DNA from: HXMU1428-3 sp965215715
Lineage (GTDB): Bacteria > Pseudomonadota > Alphaproteobacteria > Rhizobiales > HXMU1428-3
Direction of reading: 5' to 3'
NCBI GenBank assembly: GCA_965215715.1
Contig: CBDCEV010000276.1
Coordinates: 1-6,945, forward strand
DNA: 6,945 bases
The position numbers were made by a program, and so were the translations under genes. Shown in pieces: positions 1-5,605 of the stretch. A model generated the notes under the pieces. That model was not told the origin of the DNA. It saw only the letters and a list, made by a program, of their open reading frames with translations, and ran no database searches. Numbering within the stretch: the stretch's first letter is position 1; each line of letters opens with the position of its first letter.

Positions 1-447
1 CCTCTTCACCTCCAGTTCCACCAACTTCCTCTCCGCCTCCTCCTCCATCTGCCTCAGCTTGAAAGCGGCGGCAGTGAGGAAGCGAAGCGTGGCGGAGTCG
101 ACCGCGTCACCCGCCGCATCTGCCAAAGCCAGCGGACTGAGGGAAGGAACCCCGCTGGAGCACGGGCAAGCCGCGTGCTCCAACCCCAGCTGCGGCACCG
201 GCTCTCTCAGAGCAGCCGGCCGCGTCCCCGGTGGAGGAGGCATCTGTGCCCGTAGGCCAACGTTCGTCTCGTGCTCCTCCACCTCACCCGCCCTGGCCAT
301 CCTCCGTCCTCGTGAGGAGTGGTGCTTGTACACGGCCAGGGCCATTTGCACCGACAGCTTCTCGTGGCGAACCCACTGCCGCAGTCGGCGCTCCCTCCTG
401 CGGAGGGCCGCGCCCTCACCGCAGACGTCGCTGTCAACCATCGACAT
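1..447 (-). CDS. N-terminal part of a retroelement-like polyprotein, open at the window's left edge
   Basis: A minus-strand frame stays open from ATG at 447 (or the second ATG at 441) for 149 codons to the window edge. The upstream frame is closed by TAG at 538-540. Visible parts: a basic segment at residues 15-25 (LRRRERRLRQW), RHEKLSVQMALAVYKHHSS around residues 27-45, RRMARAGE around 48-55, a Pro/Ala/Gly-rich linker (PPPPGTRP), and a predicted charged helix or coiled coil at the end (RQMEEEAERKLVELEV). Third codon positions are mostly G or C, which supports real coding. From memory, this arrangement recurs at the start of many predicted dinoflagellate polyproteins associated with reverse transcriptase; I cannot confirm it by search. 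No catalytic domain lies inside the window, so function is unassigned. A basic N-terminus could serve a gag-like nucleic-acid-binding role, which is inference. The choice between the two ATGs is open; the second has G at +4. Confidence 0.62.
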   Translation of the reverse strand, partial: MSMVDSDVCGEGAALRRRERRLRQWVRHEKLSVQMALAVYKHHSSRGRRMARAGEVEEHETNVGLRAQMPPPPGTRPAALREPVPQLGLEHAACPCSSGVPSLSPLALADAAGDAVDSATLRFLTAAAFKLRQMEEEAERKLVELEVKR

Positions 448-560
448 GGCCAGCCGCGCTGCGTGGCTCTGGTGGTGGTGGTTCTGACCGGTGAGTAACG
501 GACATGTCTTTGTCGATATGACCCCACAAGCATGCAACTAATTCGGGTGGCAGAACGCCT

Positions 561-574
561 GGGAGCAAGCTCCC
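561..574. other. Short perfect hairpin GGGAGC-AA-GCTCCC
   Basis: Six-base arms are perfectly complementary around an AA centre. It lies 20 bases from a second perfect hairpin (594-612). Together they form a compact GC-rich structured patch upstream of the minus-strand reading frame. It could be a 5' leader structure or part of a structured repeat; chance is also possible in GC-rich sequence. Confidence 0.45.
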
Positions 575-593
575 GGCATCCCCGCCAAACCTT

Positions 594-612
594 CCCCGCC
601 GTGATGGCGGGG
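594..612. other. Short perfect hairpin CCCCGCC-GTGAT-GGCGGGG
   Basis: Seven-base arms, all G-C pairs, enclose a five-base loop. It is the second of two adjacent stem-loops upstream of the minus-strand reading frame. No U-run follows in either direction, so it does not look like an intrinsic terminator. Confidence 0.5.
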
Positions 613-690
613 GTCAAACCCTGGCCCCGTGCCTGTGCACAGGACCCTACCAGCACCACGCATCACCCAAACAACACACCGGGAAGTCGA

Positions 691-883
691 TCACCATGTC
701 AATGAACTGCAAGTGGGGAAGTCCTTTGTCAGCAGGACCACAACCACCTTGTTCACGTGCAACTGGGGAATCTCCGAACGGTCTGGACCATGGGAAAAGA
801 CCTCTGCGCCAAGACAGGGATCGACGAAGAGCGCGAGAATGTTCGTCTGGTTCATACCGGACATGATGCCAAGCATCTCGGGC
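691..883 (-). other. Possible exon or degenerate repeat fragment behind an acceptor-like site
   Basis: On the minus strand the sequence CCTTTCTGTCGTTTGCAG ends at 884, giving a pyrimidine-rich tract followed by AG, and the next base is G. This resembles a 3' splice site. The frame that crosses it contains RPEMLGIMSGMNQTN and runs open to TGA at 691-693. From memory, a similar 'RP.MLGIM.GM.QKD' segment occurs repeatedly in predicted dinoflagellate polyproteins, usually after the N-terminal basic region; here it lies upstream of it. It may be an untranslated exon, a fragment of a neighbouring element copy, or a dispersed repeat. The codon composition is unremarkable and I do not claim a functional protein. 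Confidence 0.35.
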
Positions 884-930
884 CTGCAAACGACAGAAAG
901 GAACACAGCGAGAGGTACAAAACCAGCATG

Positions 931-1058
931 GGCGTGTGTGTGTGTCGCTGCGTGTGTGTGGGTGTGTTGAGTGTGTGTGTGTGTGTGGGCGTGTGTGTGT
1001 GTTGGGTGTGTGTGTGGGTGTGTTGTGTGTGGGCGTGTGGGCAGTGTGTGGGTGTGGG
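931..1058. repeat. GT-rich microsatellite tract 0
   Basis: This tract is almost pure GT with interspersed GGGT and GCGT variants, plus TCGCTGCGTGTG near 943-955. It marks the left boundary of the repeat array against GC-rich unique sequence. Reading frames through it (runs of V/C/G, or H/T on the other strand) are low-complexity artefacts. Confidence 0.9.
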
Positions 1059-1145
1059 AATTATAATTATAATTATAATTATAAATATAATAAAAATTAA
1101 GTTCATAATTAGGTTTTTAAGTTTTTAATTTTTTTTGGGCTGGTC

Positions 1146-1206
1146 AAATCTTGAAATATTCAAATCCTAACTCGAAAGGAATTAAGATTTGAACATTAAA
1201 AGATTT
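1146..1206. repeat. AT-rich palindrome, unit 0
   Basis: Two arms of about 27 bases (AATCTTGAAATATTCAAATC and its near reverse complement) flank a short centre containing GAAAG. This copy carries several substitutions relative to the copies at 1581 and 5955. It could extrude as a cruciform. Confidence 0.7.
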
Positions 1207-1370
1207 TTCTGGCCACAAAAATGTTCCAAACAGAAAAAAGTTCAAAACCTAATTATGATCCTAAATTATAAATCTAACTATAATTCTAATTATAATTATA
1301 ATTTAAAATTTAATTATAATTGTAATTGTAATTTTCAATATAATTATAATTTTTCTTAAAATTATAATTT

Positions 1371-1502
1371 GTGTGTGGGTGTGTGTGTGTGGGCGTGTGG
1401 GTGTGTGTGTGTGTGTCGCTGCGTGTGTGTGTGTTGGGTGTGTGTGTGGGTGTGTGGGCGTGCGGGTGTGGGTGTGTGCGGGTGTGCGGTGTGCGGGTGT
1501 GG
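1371..1502. repeat. GT-rich microsatellite tract 1
   Basis: GT repeats with GGGT/GCGGGT interruptions and the same TCGCTGCGTGTG signature seen in the first tract and near 5808. It closes unit 0 and precedes the AATTAT tract of unit 1. Confidence 0.9.
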
Positions 1503-1580
1503 AAATTATAATTATAATTCAGATAATAATTAGGTTCATAATTAGGTTTTTAAGTTTTTAACTTTTTTTGCGGCCGGTCC

Positions 1581-1639
1581 AATCTTGAAATATTCAAATC
1601 TTAATTCGAAAGGAATTAAGATTTGAACATTCAAAGATT
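1581..1639. repeat. AT-rich palindrome, unit 1
   Basis: The left arm reads AATCTTGAAATATTCAAATC then TTAATTC. The right arm reads GAATTAAGATTTGAACATTC then AAAGATT, a near-perfect reverse complement. The centre is GAAAG. This is the best-preserved copy. Confidence 0.82.
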
Positions 1640-1806
1640 TTTCTGGACACAAAAATGTTAAAAACTTCAAAACTTAAAAACCTAATTTTTAAACATTATT
1701 GTTATAATTATCTTTCGAATTAAGATTTGAACATTTAAAGATTCGGGCCACAAAAATGTTAAAAAACCTCAAAACCTCAATACGAACCTAATTGTAATTA
1801 TAATTA
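1613..1806. repeat. Two ~104-bp direct sub-repeats in the AT-rich block
   Basis: GAATTAAGATTTGAACATT begins at 1613 and again at 1717. Each is followed by a (C)TGG/GGG-CACAAAAATGTTAAAAA segment, AAAACCT and CTAATT. The same pair occurs in unit 2 (3774 and 3880) and unit 3 (5988 and 6094), spaced 106 bases. Smaller echoes of GGAATTAAGATTT occur near 1933. Confidence 0.78.
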
Positions 1807-2078
1807 TAAGTTTAATTATAATCAAAATTTTTGGATAATTCGATCCATAATCTTTGTAATTAAATATTTGAAAATAATGAAAATTACATTCTTACTATGA
1901 TTATAATTTAAGTTTTTTGAAAAGACATTCACAGGAATTAAGATTTTAAGTTCGTAAAATTTTTGGGGTCAGCCAAGTTGTTAAAATGTTTAGATCTTAA
2001 TTACATGAATTCGAACATCATACTTTTTAGTGTAAAGGAAATTAAAAGAAAATGAAAAGAACAAAAAAAAGAGAAAAA
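1807..2078. repeat. AT-rich spacer of unit 1
   Basis: AT-rich sequence nearly identical to 3974-4245 of unit 2, ending in an A-rich purine tract (GAAAATGAAAAGAAC then poly-A). No gene is visible. On the minus strand the end is a long pyrimidine tract just beyond the left inverted-repeat arm. Confidence 0.7.
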
Positions 2079-2165
2079 CTGGGGAGGTCACTGGAAGGAA
2101 TTGAGATTTTAATCCTAATTTCGCCCTGGCCGGCGGGGTCCGCTAAATAAACCCTAAAAGTCGCG
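2079..2165. repeat. Left arm of imperfect inverted repeat, unit 1
   Basis: The segment from ACTGGGGAGGTCACTGG to AAAAGTCGCG is, by eye, about three-quarters identical to the reverse complement of 3361-3448. Shared blocks include GAAGGAAT, AGATTT, AATC, TGGCC, GTCCGC, AAA-AAACC and AAAGTC. The two arms enclose the hairpin cluster and the coding relic. Confidence 0.75.
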
Positions 2166-2170
2166 TCCAC

Positions 2171-2208
2171 GGGGGAGGGAGGGAGGGAGGGAGTGGTGGT
2201 GGTGGTGC
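2171..2208 (+). repeat. GGGA tract followed by (GGT)n
   Basis: GGGGGAGGGAGGGAGGGAGGG has five G-runs of three or more separated by single A, which fits the G-quadruplex consensus. It continues into (TGG)n. The tract is shorter in unit 2 (4338-4372) and unit 3 (6615-6648), so its length varies between units. Confidence 0.8.
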
Positions 2209-2222
2209 GGACCTGTGTGTAC

Positions 2223-2318
2223 AGCACGCATGTCTCTCCAGACGTGCTGACGCGCGTGCAAATGAATTAAAAAGGTCAGCACCAGTGTGCTGGCCTCTTC
2301 GGCTGGACTGTCCAGCCG
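2223..2318. other. Cluster of three hairpins, unit 1
   Basis: Three stem-loops lie in 96 bases. 2223-2248: AGCACGCATG/loop TCTCTC/CAGACGTGCT, two mismatches here. 2274-2295: GGTCAGCAC/loop CAGT/GTGCTGGCC, one G-T wobble. 2300-2318: CGGCTGGAC-T-GTCCAGCCG, perfect. On the minus strand they lie just downstream of the coding relic's stop codon, where a 3' untranslated region would be. Confidence 0.72.
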
Positions 2319-2374
2319 GTACCCTACGCCTGTTGCCTCCGAGAGCAGATTCCAGGCGTTCCCAGTGCAAAACC

Positions 2375-3274
2375 TCACCCAACCCCAAGTCGAGGAAAAA
2401 GATTGCGAGGCTCGCCGACCTCACCTCCCACTCCTTCGGAGGAAGGGAAGCGCAATCTTTTCCATCGCCTCGGAGTTGGATGCCCTGGATCTGGAATGAC
2501 ATGTGAAGATGCACCTGGACGTGTCTCTCTGGTGAGTCGGACCCGTTTACCTGTGTTACTTCCTCCATCAATGAGATGACCAGGAGTAACAAACTGTCTT
2601 TTACCACCATCACAACCAACCCTGGGTAAAGACCAAGGAGGCAACCGCATGGTAAAAACCTCAGTGCAGTGTCGGAGCTTCAGTGTGCCATCAAGAATCT
2701 CCAAAGCTGAACCTTTAGGATAACCCAAAACCCCGCATACAGCTGTAAGGAATTGATGATGACAGGATTCTAATGGTCTGGAAGACAGACCCTGAGAACA
2801 CTGATTCCAGCCAAGATGCCTTAACCTGGACATATGAGAACCAAGCCTACAAGGCAAGAACCGACCAAGACCACCAGATACCTAAGCAATCGCACGAAAT
2901 AAGCTACTGAGAAATTGACAACCATGCCGAATTTCAATTCCCTCTGACACAGGCACAGAGGGAATCAAAATGGGACGATGGGCCCTAACATGGGGCCTAG
3001 TGACCTTTTTCACTAAGCAATCGGTGACCAGCCCATTGCTCAAACAGGATAAGGAGCTCCAAAAAGGAAATACCAAAATGACCAAGATCAACAGAACCAG
3101 AAGGCCAATGTAAAGTATTAAGAGAAGAGGTGAACTTAACTAAAATACCAACACTGTAAGGGAAGCCAAGAGGGCCAGGAAGAGAGGCAAGATCAACATT
3201 AACCCGAATTGCAAGCTTACGGACCTTAGGCCTGCTCCCCTGATCCCAAACAAGAGGATGAGGGGCCGTACCAC
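2375..3274 (-). pseudogene. C-terminal retroelement-polyprotein relic, copy 1
   Basis: Read on minus, this is a ~300-codon relic. It lines up with copy 2 and ends at TGA 2375-2377 after NLFPRLGVG. Recognisable pieces in order: RPLILLFGIRGAGL, the ILIPSVPVSEGIEIRHG segment, RLRHLGWNQCSQGLSSRP, CGVLGYPKGSA, GTLKLRHC, and RWKRLRFPSSEGVGGE. It is broken three ways: an amber TAG at 2882-2884 shared with copy 2, one base missing near 3160-3167 (GGGAAGCC against GGGAAAGCC), and one extra T at 3006-3010. The two single-base changes cancel, so the frame is restored between the relic's ends. From memory, the conserved segment is typical of C-terminal parts of dinoflagellate retroelement-like predicted proteins. 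No catalytic motif is recognised. Many codons end in T. Confidence 0.7.
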
Positions 3275-3282
3275 CCTTACCA

Positions 3283-3366
3283 GTGGTGTGTGTGCGGGTG
3301 GTGCGTGTGTGTGGTGTGTGTGTGTGTGGGGGAGGGGGGAGGGGAGGAGGGGAGGAGAGAGCGAGA
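3283..3366 (+). repeat. GT tract followed by purine tract, unit 1
   Basis: GT repeats to about 3327 pass into GGGGGAGGGGGGAGGGGAGG and GA-rich sequence up to the right inverted-repeat arm. The purine stretch meets a G-quadruplex pattern and is also a candidate for triplex formation. It directly abuts the upstream end of the coding relic. Confidence 0.8.
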
Positions 3367-3448
3367 CTTTCAGGTTTGTTTGGCGGACGCGGCGGGCCAG
3401 ACGGAATTTCGATTTAAATCTTCATTCCTTCAACTGACCTTCCCAAAA
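3361..3448. repeat. Right arm of imperfect inverted repeat, unit 1
   Basis: GCGAGACTTTCAGG through AACTGACCTTCCC is the approximate reverse complement of 2079-2165. The pair encloses a segment of about 1.2 kb containing the hairpins, coding relic and GT/purine tract. Confidence 0.75.
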
Positions 3449-3683
3449 GTCAACAAGTCAACAAAAATATTCAACGAGAAAAAAACAAAACCACATTTAG
3501 GAAAAAGAAAAAATCACAAGGGAGAACGGCAGCACCACCGTAAGGAGGCTATGACAATTAAAAACAATTATAATTATTTTTCTAATTTTAATTTTTATTC
3601 TAATTATACTTTAAATTATAATTAAAATTTGTTTGTGGGTGTGTGGTGTGCGGGTGTGTTGGGTGTGTGTGTGGGCGTGTGGG
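3449..3683. repeat. A-rich then AT-rich spacer and GT tract 2
   Basis: CAACAAAAATATTCAACGAG and A-rich sequence are followed by AATTATAATT-type sequence at 3567-3628 and a GT tract at 3631-3683 closing unit 1. The corresponding part of unit 2 is 5606-5868. No gene is seen. Confidence 0.7.
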
Positions 3684-3740
3684 AATTATAATTATAATTA
3701 TAATTATATAATTATAATTATAATTATAACTATAATAAGA

Positions 3741-3800
3741 AAGATTTGAATATTTCAAGATTTAATTCGAAAGGAATTAAGATATGAACATTCAAAGATT
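3741..3800. repeat. Rearranged AT-rich palindrome, unit 2, with inverted left arm
   Basis: At 3741-3762 the sequence reads AAGATTTGAATATTTCAAGA, the reverse complement of the left arm in units 1 and 3 (AATCTTGAAATATTCAAATC). Sequence on the right, TTAATTCGAAAGGAATTAAG, keeps the normal orientation. The arms are therefore now partly direct repeats. Confidence 0.75.
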
Positions 3801-4245
3801 TTTCTGGACACAAAAAAGTTCAAAACTTAAAAACTTAAAAACCTAATTTTGAACCTAATTATTATTATAATTATCTTTCGAATTAAGATTTGAACATTTA
3901 AAGATTCTGGCCACAAAAATGTTAAAAAAAAAACTCAAAACCTAATTACGAACCTAATTGTAATTATAATTATAAGTTTAATTATAATCAAAATTTTTGG
4001 ATAATTCGATCCATAATCTTTGTAATTAAATATTTGAAAATAATGAAAATTACATTCTTACTATGATTATAATTTAAGTTTTTTGTAAAGACATTCACAG
4101 GAATTAAGATTTTAAGTTCGTAATTTTTTTTGGGTTCAGCCAAGTCTTAAAATGTTTAGATCTTAATCACATGAATTCGAACATCATACTTATAAGTGTA
4201 AAAGAAACAAAAAGAAAATGAAAAGAACAAAAAAAAAAGAGAAAA

Positions 4246-4333
4246 ACTGGGGAGGTCACTGGAAGGAATTGAGATTTTAATCCTAATTTCGCAGTGGCCG
4301 GCGGGGTCCGCCAAATAAACCCCAAAAGTCGCG
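4246..4333. repeat. Left arm of imperfect inverted repeat, unit 2
   Basis: Counterpart of 2079-2165, nearly identical to it, and the approximate reverse complement of 5519-5605. The shared block GTCCGCCAAA is intact here in both arms. Confidence 0.75.
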
Positions 4334-4387
4334 TCCACGGGGTGGAGGGAGGGAGTGGTGGTGGTGGTGGTGCGGACCTGTGTGTAT

Positions 4388-4483
4388 AGCACGCATGTCT
4401 CTCCATGCGTGCTAACGCGCGTGCAAATGAAGAAAAAAGGCCAGCACCAGTGTGCTAGCCTCTTCGGCTGGACTGTCCAGTCG
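4388..4483. other. Cluster of three hairpins, unit 2
   Basis: 4388-4413: AGCACGCATG/TCTCTC/CATGCGTGCT, perfect ten-base arms. 4439-4460: GGCCAGCAC/CAGT/GTGCTAGCC, one mismatch. 4465-4483: CGGCTGGAC-T-GTCCAGTCG, one change from perfect. Same order and spacing as in unit 1. Confidence 0.75.
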
Positions 4484-4542
4484 GTACCCCCCTGCGCCTG
4501 TTGCCTCCGACAGCAGATTCCAGGCGTTCCCAGTGCAAAACC

Positions 4543-5439
4543 TCACCCAATCCCAAGTCGAGGAAAAAGATTGCGAGGCTCGCCGACCTCACCTCCCACT
4601 CCGGAGGAAGGAGAGCGCAATCTTTTCCATCGCCTCGGAGTTGGATGCCCTGGATCTGGAACGACATGAGAAGATGCACTTGGACGTGTCTTCCTGGTAA
4701 GCCGGACCCGTTTACCCGTGTTACTTCCTCCATCAATGAGATGACCAGGAGTAACAAACTGTCTTTTACCACCATCATTACCAACCCTGGGTAAAGACCA
4801 AGGAGGCAACCGCATGGTAAAAACCTCAGTGCAGTGTCGGAGCTTCAGTGTGCCATCAAGAAGCTCCAAAGCTGAACCTTTAGGATAACCCAAAACCCCG
4901 CATACAGCTTTAAGGAATTGATGATGACAGGATTCTAATGGTCTGGAAGACAGACCCTGAGAACACTGATTCCAGCCAAGATGCCTTAACCTGGACATAT
5001 GAGAACCAAGACTACAAGGCAAGAACCGACCAAGACCACCAGATAGCTAAGCAAGGGCACGAAATAAGCTACTGAGAAATGGAAAACCATGCCGAAGTTC
5101 AATTCCCTCTGACACAGGCACAGAGGGAATCAAAATGGGACGATGGGCCCTAACATGGGGCCTAGTGACCTTTTCACTAAGCAATTGGTGACCAGCCCAT
5201 TGCTCAAACAGGATAAGGAGCTCCAAAAAGGAAATACCAAAATGACCAAGATCAACAGAACCAGAAGGCCAATGTAAAGTATTAAGAGAAGAGGTGAACT
5301 TAACTAAAATACCAACGCTGTAAGGGAAAGCCAGGAGGACCAGGAAGAGAGGCAAGATCAACATTAACCCGAATTGCAAGCTTACGGACCTTAGGCCTGC
5401 TCCCCTGATCCCAAACAAGAGGATGAGGGGCCGTACCAC
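4543..5439 (-). pseudogene. C-terminal retroelement-polyprotein relic, copy 2 (best preserved)
   Basis: One minus-strand frame runs 299 codons from 5439 to TGA 4543-4545, broken only by amber TAG at 5047-5049. The start is not a true initiator: the frame simply emerges from the GT tract, so this is the tail of a longer protein. Order of parts: a hydrophobic stretch (LILPLFLVLLAFPYSVGILV, possibly membrane-spanning), SLNTLHWPSGSVDLGHFG, FLELLILFEQWAG, RPILIPSVPVSEGIE, then after the amber GRFLPCSLGSHMSRLRHLG, SSRPLESCHHQ, CGVLGYPKGSA, GTLKLRHCTEVF, and a basic, proline-rich tail ending NLFPRLGIG. From memory, this pattern matches a widely repeated C-terminal segment of dinoflagellate retroelement-like proteins, where a lysine codon would fit at the amber position. 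Function is unknown. Codon choice is T-rich at third positions, unlike the GC-rich N-terminal frame at 1-447. Confidence 0.72.
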
Positions 5440-5448
5440 CCTTACCAG

Positions 5449-5522
5449 TGGGGTGTGTGCGGGTGGTGCGTGTGTGTGTGGTGTGTGTATGTGCGGGAGG
5501 GGGGGAGGGGAGGAGAGAGCGA
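5449..5522 (+). repeat. GT tract followed by purine tract, unit 2
   Basis: GT repeats to about 5494 pass into GGGAGGGGGGGAGGGGAGGAG. It is the counterpart of 3283-3366 but differs in length. It abuts the upstream end of coding relic copy 2. Confidence 0.8.
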
Positions 5523-5605
5523 GACTTTTAGGTTTGTTTGGCGGACGCGGCGGGCCAGACGGAATTTCGATTTAAATCTTAATTCCTTCAACTGACCGTC
5601 CCAAA
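5519..5605. repeat. Right arm of imperfect inverted repeat, unit 2
   Basis: GCGAGACTTTTAGG through AACTGACCGTCCC is nearly identical to 3361-3448 and approximately the reverse complement of 4246-4333. Confidence 0.75.

Larger units (their letters stand above)
448..690. other. GC-rich spacer upstream of the N-terminal frame
   Basis: This stretch separates the N-terminal reading frame from the possible upstream exon. Minus-strand reading gives stops in the frame of the gene (TAG at 538-540). It holds two perfect short hairpins (listed separately) and a (GGT)n/(CCA)n run at 471-482. I see no convincing coding frame; the frames open here have compositions that look like shadows. It could be a 5' untranslated leader or an intron, because AG dinucleotides such as the one in CGGTCAG just upstream of the CCA run could act as acceptors, but nothing decides this. 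Confidence 0.4.
1059..1503. repeat. Array unit 0: 445-bp internally deleted unit
   Basis: The unit starts with the same (AATTAT) tract as the others. It continues through the AT-rich palindrome and the 'CTGGCCACAAAAATGTT' segment, then passes through AT-rich sequence straight into a GT tract. It lacks the inverted-repeat arms, the hairpin cluster and the coding relic. Its first ~59 bases, with the preceding GT sequence, match unit 3 more closely than they match adjacent unit 1. Confidence 0.8.
1504..3683. repeat. Array unit 1: full 2.18-kb tandem unit
   Basis: Corresponding landmarks recur in units 1 and 2 at a spacing of about 2,165-2,185 bases: the AATTAT tract (1504/3684), the hairpin cluster (2223/4388), the end of the coding relic (2375/4543) and the relic's upstream end (3274/5439). 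The unit is bounded by GT tracts and carries the coding relic on the minus strand. Orientation is head to tail with its neighbours. Confidence 0.92.

Noticed and set aside
59..487. Plus-strand 142-codon frame
   Set aside because: Antisense shadow of the GC-rich minus frame; Ser/Arg/Pro/Cys-rich with no recognisable domain.
207..659. Minus-strand 150-codon frame overlapping the N-terminal reading frame
   Set aside because: It is an out-of-frame shadow of the frame at 1-447, Arg/Trp/Cys-rich, and it runs across the spacer.
757..1128. Plus-strand frame of 123 codons running through the GT tract
   Set aside because: Most of its second half is a low-complexity V/C/G run from GT repeats followed by isoleucine runs from AATTAT; no plausible protein.
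2042..2227. Short minus-strand frames containing VYLADPAGQ (also near 4156 and 6448)
   Set aside because: They translate the inverted-repeat arm and adjoining poly-pyrimidine tract. They recur only because the repeat recurs, and they contain no domain.
5405..5445. GTAAGG-to-CAG pair on minus at the upstream end of copy 2, as a possible intron
   Set aside because: It would be only about 41 bases long and sits inside an open frame; the donor-like GTAAGG alone is weak evidence.
3361..5605. Long terminal repeats of a retrovirus-like element
   Set aside because: The direct repetition spans the whole unit rather than two flanking repeats, and there is no primer-binding site or TG...CA boundary that I can support.
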